NCBI GenBank assembly: GCA_013203185.1
Contig: JABMOS010000113.1
Coordinates: forward strand, 26,950-90,949
DNA length: 64,000 bases
Reading direction: 5' to 3'
From: Fidelibacterota bacterium
GTDB taxonomy: Bacteria > Fidelibacterota > UBA8477 > JABMPR01
Positions 35,025 to 44,403 of this stretch are shown piece after piece. Every line of letters starts with the position of its first letter. The stretch's first letter is position 1. The notes under the pieces are model-generated. The model did not search any database, was not told the DNA's origin, and saw nothing but the letters and a program-made list of their open reading frames with translations. The position numbers and the translations under genes are program-made.

Positions 35025-36731
35025 ATGAGTAAAAGAATCGTAGTTGATCCGGTCACTCGCATAGAGGGACACTTAAGAATTGATTGTGATATTAAGGATG
35101 GCAAGGTTGCTAAAGCCTGGTCATCAGGCCAGATGTGGCGTGGGATTGAAACCATTCTAAAAGGTCGCGATCCACGGGATGCCTGGGTCTTTACCCAAAG
35201 AATCTGTGGTGTATGTACCACTGTGCATGCCATTGCTTCCGTACGAACGGTTGAAAATGCACTGGAAATGGAAATTCCTGTTAACGCACAGTTTATCCGC
35301 AACATGGTCATTGCTGCCCATGGTATTCACGATCATATCGTGCATTTCTATCATCTATCCGCTCTGGATTGGGTAGACGTTGTGTCGGCCCTGTCTGCTG
35401 ATCCAAAAGCTGCCTCAAAACTTGCTCAGAGTCTGTCTGACCATCCCAATAATGGCTGGCAGGAATACAAGGCGGTACAGGATAAGTTGAAGACATTTGT
35501 GGGATCAGGACAATTGGGTATTTTTGCCAATGGTTACTGGGGTCATCCCGCCATGAAATTACCACCAGAGGTCAATCTCATAGCAGCAGCCCATTATCTG
35601 GAAGCCTTCGAGATTCAGAGAAAAGCAAACCAGATCACAACTATCCTGGGATCAAAAACACCTCATATCCAGAACCTGGCTGTAGGTGGCGTTTCCAATC
35701 CTATTAACCCTGACAGCCAAGCTGCTTTAAATATGGAACGACTGCAGATGGTTAAAGGTCTCATGGATCAATTGAAATCCTTTATCTACAATGCCTATAT
35801 CGTGGATGTAGCTGTCGTCGCATCCTTCTATCAAGACTGGCTAGGTTATGGTTCAGGTGTAACGGATTATCTCTCCGTACCCGACTTTCCAACTGATACC
35901 AAGGGAACCCAATTTGGTACTCCAGGTGGATATATCCCTGGTGGAGATATTAGCAAACTCAAACCAATCACTTCCTTCCAGGACAAGTTTTTCCGTGACG
36001 GTGTCAAGGAAAGTGTGAAGCACTCATGGTACAAGGGTGAGGGGAATTTGCATCCGTATAAGGGTGAAACTGAACCCCATTATACTGATTTTGAAGATGA
36101 TGGTAAATATAGTTGGGTGAAAGCGCCAACATTCCTGGGCAAACCAGCCCAGGTCGGACCTCTGGCTAATGTGCTTAACATGTATGCCCAAGGTCATGAG
36201 ACAACGCAGAAAGTTGCCGGTGTTGCCTTTGCCAAGATCAAGGCCATCACAAAATCTAAATCTGATATACCAATCAGTGTTCTCCATTCTACGCTGGGTC
36301 GCCACGCTGCCCGCGCTATTAGAACTGCCGTACTTTTTGAAGAACTTGAGAAAAATTACAATCTCTTGATAAACAATATTGCCGGTGGTGATTTTGAAAC
36401 CTTTAACCCACCTGTCTTTCCAAAGGGCGAGCAACAGGGTTTTGGTTTTCATGAAGCCCCTCGTGGTGTGCTATCACATTGGATTGTTATTAAAAATGGT
36501 AAGATCGAGAATTATCAAGCCGTGGTACCTTCCACCTGGAATGCAGCACCTCGGAATGATGATGATGCAGTAGGCCCCTATGAGGCATCCCTCGTGGGTA
36601 ATCCCATTGCAGATGAAGAAAAACCATTAGAGGTACTACGGACAGTACACTCCTTCGATCCTTGTCTGGCATGTGCAATTCACCTGCATGACAACAAACG
36701 GAAGAATATTTCGAAAGTCCATGTCCTCTAA
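35025..36731 (+). CDS. hybC: [NiFe] hydrogenase large subunit HybC
   Basis: 568 residues. The nickel site is complete: RICGVC near residue 61 (L1 motif) and DPCLACAIH at the C terminus (L2). The L0-type RIEGHLRIDCDI opening is typical of group 1 enzymes. The short peptide after the last His (15 residues) is the piece removed by the maturation endopeptidase encoded next. It oxidises H2 in the periplasm, travelling with HybO through Tat without its own signal. GAGG before the ATG. No hypABCDEF genes are in the window. Confidence 0.97.
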   Translation: MSKRIVVDPVTRIEGHLRIDCDIKDGKVAKAWSSGQMWRGIETILKGRDPRDAWVFTQRICGVCTTVHAIASVRTVENALEMEIPVNAQFIRNMVIAAHGIHDHIVHFYHLSALDWVDVVSALSADPKAASKLAQSLSDHPNNGWQEYKAVQDKLKTFVGSGQLGIFANGYWGHPAMKLPPEVNLIAAAHYLEAFEIQRKANQITTILGSKTPHIQNLAVGGVSNPINPDSQAALNMERLQMVKGLMDQLKSFIYNAYIVDVAVVASFYQDWLGYGSGVTDYLSVPDFPTDTKGTQFGTPGGYIPGGDISKLKPITSFQDKFFRDGVKESVKHSWYKGEGNLHPYKGETEPHYTDFEDDGKYSWVKAPTFLGKPAQVGPLANVLNMYAQGHETTQKVAGVAFAKIKAITKSKSDIPISVLHSTLGRHAARAIRTAVLFEELEKNYNLLINNIAGGDFETFNPPVFPKGEQQGFGFHEAPRGVLSHWIVIKNGKIENYQAVVPSTWNAAPRNDDDAVGPYEASLVGNPIADEEKPLEVLRTVHSFDPCLACAIHLHDNKRKNISKVHVL

Positions 36732-37212
36732 CCCCGAGGTGGTCGTCCTCGGCCTGGGTAATATCCTCATGGAAGATGAGGGTGTTGGTGTCCATGCCGC
36801 AAACCACCTCCAAGAGCATTACCACTTTGAGCCAGAAATCGAGATCGTTGATGGGGGAACCAGCGGTCTCGATCTTCTGCCTTTTTTTGGACCAGAAAAA
36901 TCTATATTAATTATTGATGCTGTTAATTTTGATATGGAGCCAGGTACTGTTGGTAAGCTAGAAGACGATGCAATCCTCGCTCAATTAGATCCCAAAATTT
37001 CACTTCATCATTTGGGTCTTTCCGATCTCATCAGTATCGCCGAACTTACTGATAAGAAGGCCAAGCGAATGACATTGCTGGGCATTCAACCCAAGTCCAT
37101 GGAGAATCTGGATCTGGAAATGACACCAACTATCAAGGGGGTGTTTAACAAGGTTATTGAAAATGCTCTGCTGATTTTAAAAGAATGGGGCATAGAGAAC
37201 CGCAGGCAATAA
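36721..37212 (+). CDS. hybD: Hydrogenase maturation endopeptidase HybD
   Basis: 163 residues, HyaD/HybD family (M52). GLGNILMEDEGVGVHAA holds the nickel-binding Glu, followed by VDGGTSGLDLL and IIDAVNF, with the conserved HHLGLSD segment holding the His ligand. It removes the C-terminal peptide of HybC after Ni insertion. The start is ATG 36721, overlapping hybC by 11 bases; the upstream in-frame ATG at 36673 lies deep inside hybC. Confidence 0.94.
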   Translation: MSSNPEVVVLGLGNILMEDEGVGVHAANHLQEHYHFEPEIEIVDGGTSGLDLLPFFGPEKSILIIDAVNFDMEPGTVGKLEDDAILAQLDPKISLHHLGLSDLISIAELTDKKAKRMTLLGIQPKSMENLDLEMTPTIKGVFNKVIENALLILKEWGIENRRQ

Positions 37213-37271
37213 CCTCAACTCTTGAATTTATTGACAAATACCTTGGCGTGATATTTGAACGTTGATGAATC

Positions 37272-37676
37272 ATGAAAATCTTCAAAAACACCTCCATCTT
37301 TCAACTGCTGCTATATCTCATAGCTGTCCATTCTTTCTGTGTGGGAATAGCGCTGATTGTACTTCCTTTCGGTGCGCTCTCCTGGTTTGGTTTCACAGTA
37401 GATCCCTATAGATTTTTCTCCACCCAGGGTGGAGTTTTTCACGTTGTTATGACTATTGCCTATTTATTAGCAGCCAAAAACCCAGTTGGTGAGAAAAATT
37501 TGATTCTATTCATAATTCTTGCAAAATGGGTTGCCTTCTTTTTTCTGGCTTTCTATTTCCTATTCTCAGAAATGGTGCCAGTCATAGCAATTTCTGCAGT
37601 CAGTGATGGATTGATGGGTTTACTAGTCATGATGTTTTTCCTGGAATTATATACGGAGGAGGAAGTAGTTGACTGA
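37272..37676 (+). CDS. Small four-helix membrane protein
   Basis: 134 residues with four membrane helices and a short acidic tail (ELYTEEEVVD). No motif recognised. It overlaps the next (SDR) gene by 8 bases, whose ribosome site GGAGGAGG lies inside its last codons, so the two are coupled. It may be a membrane partner for the two SDR proteins. Weak ribosome site for its own ATG. Confidence 0.8.
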   Translation: MKIFKNTSIFQLLLYLIAVHSFCVGIALIVLPFGALSWFGFTVDPYRFFSTQGGVFHVVMTIAYLLAAKNPVGEKNLILFIILAKWVAFFFLAFYFLFSEMVPVIAISAVSDGLMGLLVMMFFLELYTEEEVVD

Positions 37677-39207
37677 CAACATCCTTCCCAGGATAGTTAT
37701 CACGGGTGCTTCAGGATTCATTGGCAGGAACTTCGTAGAAACCTACCAGGACAGTTTTCAGATTTTCGCCATTGCCCGGCGGAGTCAGCAAGAAGTTGGG
37801 ATCCCAAGACATAAAAATATTACCTGGTTACTGGTTGATGTGGCTGATGCCAAAAATGTCCGTGATGCCATGGACGAAATTAAGGCAGGGGGCGGTGCCG
37901 ATTATTTTATACATCTCGCAGCCTTTTTTGATTTTTCCAATGAGCCGAATGCAGAATACGAACGCACCAACGTGCAGGGTTCAAAATTAATATTTGAAGC
38001 AGCAGCTGGCCTGGGTCTTAAAAGATTTATTTTTGCCAGCTCACTGGTTGTCTCAGAATTTCCTCAAAGAGGCGATAGACTCACTGAGGAAAGTTCTCTT
38101 GATGCAGATTTTCCCTATGCAGTTACCAAAATAGCTGGTGAGGCTATGGCCAGGGAATGGTCAACAACCTTCCCATGTACTGTGGTTCGATTTGCGGCGG
38201 TGTATAGTGATTGGTGCGAATATGGACCACTCTATAAATTTATAGATACCTGGTCATCAAGATCATGGAAATCAAGAGTACTTGGGGGGCGGGGAGAATC
38301 ATCTGTTCCTTATATTCACATTGTTTGCCTGGTGAGAATGTTGAAGACCATTCTTGACAAAACCGAACAGTTAAAAACCTTCGATGTGCTTATCGCGAGT
38401 CCCGATGAAAGTACCAGTCACCAGGAACTATTCGACTTCAGTACCAGATTCGTTTTTGGGGACAAGCGCAAGGCAATCCATATGCCCGTTGCGCTGGCCA
38501 GGCTGGGTGTGTCTCTCATGGATTTTGCTGGTCGGCTCATCGGTCATCGTCCCTTTGAACGTCCCTGGATGATGAAGTACATTGACCAGCGCATGGATGT
38601 GGATGCCAGCTACACAAGGGGTGAGCTGGATTGGCAGGTTATTCCACGCTACCGACCCGAGCGTAGGATTCTGCATGTCATCGAGCATATGAAAACTTAT
38701 CCCATAGAGTGGCATCAGAAGAATGCCCTGGCACTATTTAAGAATCCTGAAAGACCGAATCTTGAGATATCTGAGGCACTGGTCCTGCATGAAGAAGAAA
38801 TTCTTACAAGCCTAATCAATCAAATAATGCGAGTTGAAGACCCCACACGATACCACTCCTATAAGAAAATGCCTCCGGAAAAACTGTCCTGGTATCTCGG
38901 TATTGTATACAACTTATTGAAGGTTTCCGTGAGGACTGGAGACCGTCTTTCCCTGGCCAACTACGCACGATTTATCGCTAGTATTCGTATCCATGAGGGT
39001 TTTAAATTAACCGAGGTCGTTGATGTTTATGAGACTCTGGCTGAGTTGGTCATTCGACATCTCCTTGAACATGATTCTGTTAAACATCTCGAGCAACGCA
39101 TCCGCGACGACATTGATCTGACCATACAGATGGCAGTTGATGAAATCGAAGATGCTTACGATATCGGTCAAGCCCCAGCCTCTTACATTCGATTTCACGA
39201 TAGGTAG
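37669..39207 (+). CDS. SDR/epimerase-like protein with helical C-terminal domain, copy 1
   Basis: 512 residues. N-terminal extended-SDR fold: nucleotide motif TGASGFIGR, HLAAFFDF, catalytic Ser in FASSLVVSEF and YxxxK as YAVTK. The last 140-150 residues (from about 365) are all helical and resemble the RsbRD-like N-terminal sensor domain (segments PPEKLSWYLGIVYNLL, TGDRLSLANYARFIAS, EGFKLTEVVDVYETL). I know of no described SDR-RsbRD fusion. TTG start with GGAGGAGG. The paralog follows directly. The substrate is unknown; a redox or sugar-nucleotide sensing role is a possibility. Confidence 0.88.
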   Translation: MTDNILPRIVITGASGFIGRNFVETYQDSFQIFAIARRSQQEVGIPRHKNITWLLVDVADAKNVRDAMDEIKAGGGADYFIHLAAFFDFSNEPNAEYERTNVQGSKLIFEAAAGLGLKRFIFASSLVVSEFPQRGDRLTEESSLDADFPYAVTKIAGEAMAREWSTTFPCTVVRFAAVYSDWCEYGPLYKFIDTWSSRSWKSRVLGGRGESSVPYIHIVCLVRMLKTILDKTEQLKTFDVLIASPDESTSHQELFDFSTRFVFGDKRKAIHMPVALARLGVSLMDFAGRLIGHRPFERPWMMKYIDQRMDVDASYTRGELDWQVIPRYRPERRILHVIEHMKTYPIEWHQKNALALFKNPERPNLEISEALVLHEEEILTSLINQIMRVEDPTRYHSYKKMPPEKLSWYLGIVYNLLKVSVRTGDRLSLANYARFIASIRIHEGFKLTEVVDVYETLAELVIRHLLEHDSVKHLEQRIRDDIDLTIQMAVDEIEDAYDIGQAPASYIRFHDR

Positions 39208-39253
39208 CCCCTTAAGACTGTTTGATTCAGAGGATCAATCTTGGAGTGAAGGA

Positions 39254-40771
39254 ATGGATTATCAAAATACCAGTAAAACCGTCCTAATCACTGGTGCCTC
39301 CGGGTTCATCGGTCGCCATCTCGTGAAATATCTGTGTCCTGAATACCGCGTCCTCGCTTTTGCCAGGCGTACCCAGAAGGAAGTTGACCTGGAACCACAT
39401 CCCAACCTTGAGTGGCTCCTGGTGGATATCACGGATCCCGTCAAATTCAGACAGGCATTTATCATCGCAACATCACTAAATCCTCCAGATTACATATTTC
39501 ATCTGGCAGCCTATTACGATTTTGGAGACCAGGTTTACTCTGATGTCTACGAGAAAACCAATATTGGAGCAACCCGCATTCTGTTGGAACTCACGAAAGA
39601 AATCGGGGTCAAACGATTTATTTTTACCAGTTCCCTGGTTGCCAGTAAATTCCCTGAGCCTGGCGAATATGTCAATGAGAACAGACCACCAGACGCAGAA
39701 TATCCCTATGCCAGAACCAAGTGTCAAGGGGAGGAGCTGGTTCGTGAATTCTCAAGATATTTCCCCTGTTCAATAGTTCGTCTGGCTGCCGTCTGCAGTG
39801 ACTGGTGTGAGTACGAACCCCTGTATCATTTCTTGAAGATATGGCTTTCGGATCGCTGGGATGCCCGCATTCTCCCTGGCAAAGGAAACATGGCCATTCC
39901 ATACATTCATGTTTGCTGTGTGATTTCATTATTTGATCAGATTTTGAAAAAAACCGATGAATTGAAGCCCTATGATACCTTTCTGGCTAGTTCAGACGAA
40001 CCAGTATCCCTGGCAAAAATGTTTGGATATGCGACGCGGCACTATTTCGGTCAGACAAGGCAACCTATCTATTTCCCCCTTTTCCTGGCCAGACTGGGCG
40101 TACGATTCAGAAACTTCAAAGGCAAACTCATAGGCAAGCCTCCCTTTGAGAAATTATGGATGCTTGAATACACGGATAAAATATTTTCCACTGATTCATC
40201 ATACACGCGAGAGACTTTAGATTGGCAGCCAAAATCAAGACATCAGATTTCAAGGCGTTTGTTGCATTTGATTGAGAATCTTAAAGCCAGACCAGAGACA
40301 TGGCATCGGAAAAATATTGATCGATTGCACAGATTCTCCACAAGTCGTCCCTCACTGGCTTTGGCAGAAGAAATGGTCAGGATGCATGAGCAGTTTGTGG
40401 ATCAGATTTATACACGCATCATGCTACCTGAAAATGCAAAAATATTAAAATTGTACCAGGCCATGTCTACAGACGACTTAAAATGGTATATTAATGTGGT
40501 TTATAACAACCTCTTGACCTCAGTGCGTCATGGTGACAGGTCCATCATGATTACTTTTGCCCACGATCTCTCACAGCGGAAAATGCAGGAAGACGCAAGT
40601 CTTGAAGCTATATGCCAGGCTTTGTACATCACCCGCGATATTATTACTGAAGGGTTGCACAAAAATCCCAACCTGGCGGAGATGAAGCTGCTTGTACATG
40701 ACTATATCACCCTGGCGATTCAGTTGGCCATCGATGAAATCAAGGATGTATATGAAAATGTGCCCCTTTAG
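39254..40771 (+). CDS. SDR/epimerase-like protein with helical C-terminal domain, copy 2
   Basis: 505 residues, same layout as copy 1: TGASGFIGRHL, HLAAYYDFG, FTSSLVASKFP, YARTK, then a helical C-terminal domain (STDDLKWYINVVYNNLL; HGDRSIMITFAHDLSQ; DASLEAICQALYITRD). The two are diverged well beyond a recent duplication but keep all SDR motifs and the whole C-terminal domain, so both are probably functional. The start is ATG 39254 with GGAG; the earlier ATG at 39137 lies inside the preceding gene. The stop is only 7 bases from the convergent archaemetzincin gene. Confidence 0.88.
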   Translation: MDYQNTSKTVLITGASGFIGRHLVKYLCPEYRVLAFARRTQKEVDLEPHPNLEWLLVDITDPVKFRQAFIIATSLNPPDYIFHLAAYYDFGDQVYSDVYEKTNIGATRILLELTKEIGVKRFIFTSSLVASKFPEPGEYVNENRPPDAEYPYARTKCQGEELVREFSRYFPCSIVRLAAVCSDWCEYEPLYHFLKIWLSDRWDARILPGKGNMAIPYIHVCCVISLFDQILKKTDELKPYDTFLASSDEPVSLAKMFGYATRHYFGQTRQPIYFPLFLARLGVRFRNFKGKLIGKPPFEKLWMLEYTDKIFSTDSSYTRETLDWQPKSRHQISRRLLHLIENLKARPETWHRKNIDRLHRFSTSRPSLALAEEMVRMHEQFVDQIYTRIMLPENAKILKLYQAMSTDDLKWYINVVYNNLLTSVRHGDRSIMITFAHDLSQRKMQEDASLEAICQALYITRDIITEGLHKNPNLAEMKLLVHDYITLAIQLAIDEIKDVYENVPL

Positions 40772-40778
40772 GTGGTGC

Positions 40779-41309
40779 CTAATCAATGAGTGCTGAAAGT
40801 TCTTCCTGACAGGAGGGACAAAACCTGTCCGATTTCTGATCCATCTCTTCTACATAAGTTGTTGAAACCATAACACATCCAGGTTTGAGACAATGTTTTA
40901 GTCCAAATGCATGTCCAAGCTCGTGCACGATGCACTTAATGATGCGCTCAGAGTACAATTTTGGATCCCCTGCCAGACCATAGCGTCGGTTGTCGAGACG
41001 ATGTCCGGAAACCAGAGCTACGGAGCCTCCCAGGTAGGCTTGTCCAAAGATATAACTCAGTACCGGAATAAATAAATCCAGATCTGTTACACCGACAATC
41101 TTATCATACTCGCCTGTGAGGGGCAGCAACTTATGGATGATTTCATTGGCGTTGTATTGTGATCTGACGGGATTGAAGAAGGGGGTGAGGTCCATGTGAT
41201 AACTACTCAGTCTGGTTTCCATTTTGAAGCGGTTGCTCAGCACATTGAGCATGATTTCCAGGGTTTCAACACTGGAAAATTGCAAGGGGATGATCCTGAT
41301 CAGGGACAT
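40779..41309 (-). CDS. amzA: Archaemetzincin-family zinc metalloprotease
   Basis: 176 residues, the usual size. The motif HELGHAFGLKHC with downstream KPGCVM fits HExxHxxGxxHCx4CxM, and two further Cys (FCPSC) complete the structural zinc site of archaemetzincins. No signal peptide, so cytoplasmic. It is the last gene of the minus-strand cluster, 23 bases beyond the response regulator stop, and may be co-transcribed. Physiological substrates of this family are poorly known. Confidence 0.95.
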   Translation of the reverse strand: MSLIRIIPLQFSSVETLEIMLNVLSNRFKMETRLSSYHMDLTPFFNPVRSQYNANEIIHKLLPLTGEYDKIVGVTDLDLFIPVLSYIFGQAYLGGSVALVSGHRLDNRRYGLAGDPKLYSERIIKCIVHELGHAFGLKHCLKPGCVMVSTTYVEEMDQKSDRFCPSCQEELSALID

Positions 41310-41332
41310 TAATCGAGACCAGAGCTAGCCGA

Positions 41333-42673
41333 TTATACCTTCTCGATCTTGTATTTCTTAATTTTGCTGTACAGGGTTACTCGGTCAACCCCCAGTGCCT
41401 TGGCAGCCCGGGAAATATTCCATTCGTATTTATTCAAAATGGTCTCAATATGATGGTACTCCATATCCTGGATAGATTCCCAGGTGGGTTTACTTAACTG
41501 GTGTTCGAATGGGAGATCCTTCAGTTGTACTGTATCTCCGCTACCAATTACGATTGCTCGCTCGATGAGATTCTCAAGTTCGCGTACATTCCCGGGGAAA
41601 GGATAATTGCTGAGAGCTTTGGCAGCCCTTTTACCGATAAAGCGGGTCCCCTTGTTCATTTGATCAGCATAAAGCTTTACAAAATGCTCTGACAGGAGTT
41701 TGATATCCTCAGGACGTTCACGCAAGGGAGGTATCTCAATGGAGAAAACATTAAGACGATAATACAAGTCTTCTCGGAATTCACCAGACTTGACCATGGC
41801 TTGGAGGTCACGATTGGTGGCACAGATCACTCGAAAATCAGATTGAAACTCACGATTCCCACCAACGCGGGCAAATCGTTTTGTCTCCAAAACACGTAGC
41901 AATTCAATCTGCATTTTCATGGAGATAGTGGAAATTTCATCCAGGAAGAGTGTCGCTCCATCTGCCATTTCAAACTTGCCCTTGCGAGCATATTGGGCAC
42001 CAGTAAAGGCACCTCGCTCATGTCCAAATAATTCGCTTTCCATGAGGTTCTCTGCGATAGCCCCGCAATGCACTGTGACCATGGGAAAAAATCGACGGGG
42101 GGAATTCATGTGAATGGCCTTGGCAATGAGCTCTTTACCTGTCCCACTATCCCCGTGGATGATGACCGTAGAATCCGTTTCAGCAACAATGCGTACATTT
42201 TCCAACACGTTGAGAATCCCTTCACTCTGGCCAATGATAGACTCAACATTAACCAGGCTTTTTATACGGTCCTGCAGGGAGAGGTTTTCACGGCTGAGTT
42301 GGATGGATTTGCTGGCGTTTCGAATGATATGGGTGACTGCATCTGGATCGAAAGGTTTGCAGACATAATCGTATGCGCCATCCTTCAGCGCCTGGACTGC
42401 TGAATCCACAGAGGCAAAGGCGGTCATGATGATAACAATGGTATCCTCATTGATGGCTTTGATGCGGCGATTGAGCTCAAGGCCATCCATGCCGGGAAGC
42501 TTGATATCAATAAGGATGATATGGAAATGGTATGCCTCGATTTTTTTTAAGGCCACTTTGGCATCTTCTGCAGTGTCAACCGTATATCCATCTTCAATGA
42601 ACCAGTTGGATAAGGAATCACGAACTGAGAGTTCATCATCCACTACCAATATGGAAAGATTATTGTCCATCAT
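41333..42673 (-). CDS. Sigma-54-dependent response regulator (NtrC family)
   Basis: 446 residues: receiver domain (phospho-Asp56 in IILIDIKLPG), AAA+ domain with Walker A GDSGTGKE and the sigma-54 contact loop GAFTGA, and a Fis-type HTH end (EWNISRAAKALGVDRVTLYS). It should activate sigma-54 promoters on phosphorylation by the kinase encoded just upstream (14-base overlap). A sigma-54-like promoter lies at the head of this cluster (48795-48810), making positive autoregulation likely. GGGGAGG precedes a double ATG (42673 or 42670). Confidence 0.96.
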   Translation of the reverse strand: MMDNNLSILVVDDELSVRDSLSNWFIEDGYTVDTAEDAKVALKKIEAYHFHIILIDIKLPGMDGLELNRRIKAINEDTIVIIMTAFASVDSAVQALKDGAYDYVCKPFDPDAVTHIIRNASKSIQLSRENLSLQDRIKSLVNVESIIGQSEGILNVLENVRIVAETDSTVIIHGDSGTGKELIAKAIHMNSPRRFFPMVTVHCGAIAENLMESELFGHERGAFTGAQYARKGKFEMADGATLFLDEISTISMKMQIELLRVLETKRFARVGGNREFQSDFRVICATNRDLQAMVKSGEFREDLYYRLNVFSIEIPPLRERPEDIKLLSEHFVKLYADQMNKGTRFIGKRAAKALSNYPFPGNVRELENLIERAIVIGSGDTVQLKDLPFEHQLSKPTWESIQDMEYHHIETILNKYEWNISRAAKALGVDRVTLYSKIKKYKIEKV

Positions 42674-44336
42674 CCAGCCTCCCCGAACTAAGTTTAAATT
42701 TAAATTTTAATGATGTACCGACGCCGGGACTAGAATCCACTGCGACTTTGGCCTGGTGTTGCTCCAATATCCCATAGGTGACTGCCAGTCCCAATCCAAT
42801 TCCTGACATCTCCTTTTTGCTGGAAAAGAAAGGCTCAAAAATGTGTTCCTGGTCAGCTTCGGAAATACCAATACCATTGTCCTTGATTTCGATGATAATA
42901 TGCTGCATGTCGGGATTATAGCTTCGGTAGGTAACCAAACTGTCTGCTCCGGGACTGACTGCTTCCAGAGCATTGGTGAGAACGGCTAGACAAGCCTGAA
43001 TGATTTGGTTTCCATTAGCCTGAATCAAATCTCTACTTGCTGAAAAATCAGTAACCAACCTGACATTAGATATTTGAAACCGGTGTTGGATTAGCTGTTC
43101 AGTCTCGCGGAGAACGGTATTCACATGGATGTCATCAAATTTTTGGCTACCATCTCGGGAGAAATTGAGCAGTCCTTTGACAATATTACCACAGCGGGTC
43201 GTTTCTGATTGGATCATATCAAGGTGTTTCAGTACGGCAGTTTTCTTCTCATCTGTAAATTCACTATTCTGAAGAATTCTTGATATCAGTTTGGCATAGG
43301 TCAGTACCCCGGCCAGGGGGTTATTGATTTCATGGGCAACAGATGATGACAATCGCCCCAGGGAAGCCAGACGTTCTATCTGATAAATCTCGTTCTGTGT
43401 TCTGGCTATATCTTCTGATTTACTGCGAACCTTGTTTTCCAATTCATTGGACCACTGATGCAATTCACGATTGCTCTCATTAATAGATTCCAACATGGTA
43501 TTCAAGGCCAGGCCCACTTGATGAATATCAATTAAATCATTGGGTTGCACATTTACTCTCACCGATAGATTCCCTGCAGTAACGGCTCGACTGGCGTCAA
43601 CAATTCGCTTGAGTGGATAATTGATACGACGTTGAACAAAGAAGAGGAGGGTGGCCACCAACAGAATCAGAAATAGAACAACAATACTGAAGTATTCGAA
43701 GAGGACTTTATTTAGAGCAGTGTCAAGCTCAGTGAGGGGTAATTCGATCTCCATAAAACCAAGTATTTCATTTGGTGAAGAGGTCTGGTGGCAGGAAATG
43801 GAACCGCACGAAGGGGCAGACATGATGGGAGACAGGACAATCATGTTCCGGCCTTCTTCCATAACGACATTGTAGACACAGGTGGCCGGCATGCCCCATT
43901 GGGCAGGGTCAACATTGGTATGACAATGTGAGCAGGGAAGCATAGGATCTTGCCCCTTGGCTTTGCTTGATTCATCCTGTGTATGATGTCTGATCTCGCC
44001 GCGGTTATTATATATCCTGATGGCGCTGATCCCTGGAACCTCCAATACTTCATTGATGGCCAGGGTTAGCTCGGCATGATCTTCACTGATCATACTGCTG
44101 CGAATAGATTTGTCAATCACTTTGGCCATGCGCTTACCAAAACGGGTTGTTACATTTTCCAGATAATTATTAGACATTGAAAAGATGAGCCAGGCCAGGA
44201 ATGCAAATAAAACCACAGACATGCTTACCAGCAGGGAGAGGAGATGGCCATATAGTGATTTCGGTTGAAATCTTCTTCTGAGATAAGCGCTGTATCGATT
44301 TGATTGTCGTGGAACCTGATTGGTACGAGAACCCAT
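42660..44336 (-). CDS. Sensor histidine kinase with periplasmic heme-c motifs
   Basis: 558 residues. TM1 about 32-54, periplasmic sensor about 55-212, TM2 about 213-234, HAMP, HisKA with H335 (SVAHEINNPLAG), HATPase (NALEAV, DNGIGI, GIGLGLAVTYGIL). The sensor contains CSHCH at 135-139, a canonical heme-c site, and a second motif CGSISCH at 177-183 (CX4CH, an unusual but known heme-c variant). It may therefore sense redox state, O2/NO or cytochrome-like ligands in the periplasm. Tightly coupled to the response regulator. GGGGGG precedes the ATG. Confidence 0.93.
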   Translation of the reverse strand: MGSRTNQVPRQSNRYSAYLRRRFQPKSLYGHLLSLLVSMSVVLFAFLAWLIFSMSNNYLENVTTRFGKRMAKVIDKSIRSSMISEDHAELTLAINEVLEVPGISAIRIYNNRGEIRHHTQDESSKAKGQDPMLPCSHCHTNVDPAQWGMPATCVYNVVMEEGRNMIVLSPIMSAPSCGSISCHQTSSPNEILGFMEIELPLTELDTALNKVLFEYFSIVVLFLILLVATLLFFVQRRINYPLKRIVDASRAVTAGNLSVRVNVQPNDLIDIHQVGLALNTMLESINESNRELHQWSNELENKVRSKSEDIARTQNEIYQIERLASLGRLSSSVAHEINNPLAGVLTYAKLISRILQNSEFTDEKKTAVLKHLDMIQSETTRCGNIVKGLLNFSRDGSQKFDDIHVNTVLRETEQLIQHRFQISNVRLVTDFSASRDLIQANGNQIIQACLAVLTNALEAVSPGADSLVTYRSYNPDMQHIIIEIKDNGIGISEADQEHIFEPFFSSKKEMSGIGLGLAVTYGILEQHQAKVAVDSSPGVGTSLKFKFKLSSGRLDDGQ

Positions 44337-44403
44337 GATCCCCCCACTTAATAGCTGACTAAGTAAATAATAGCGAAAGTTGTTAATGCATAATACATGC
44401 CAG

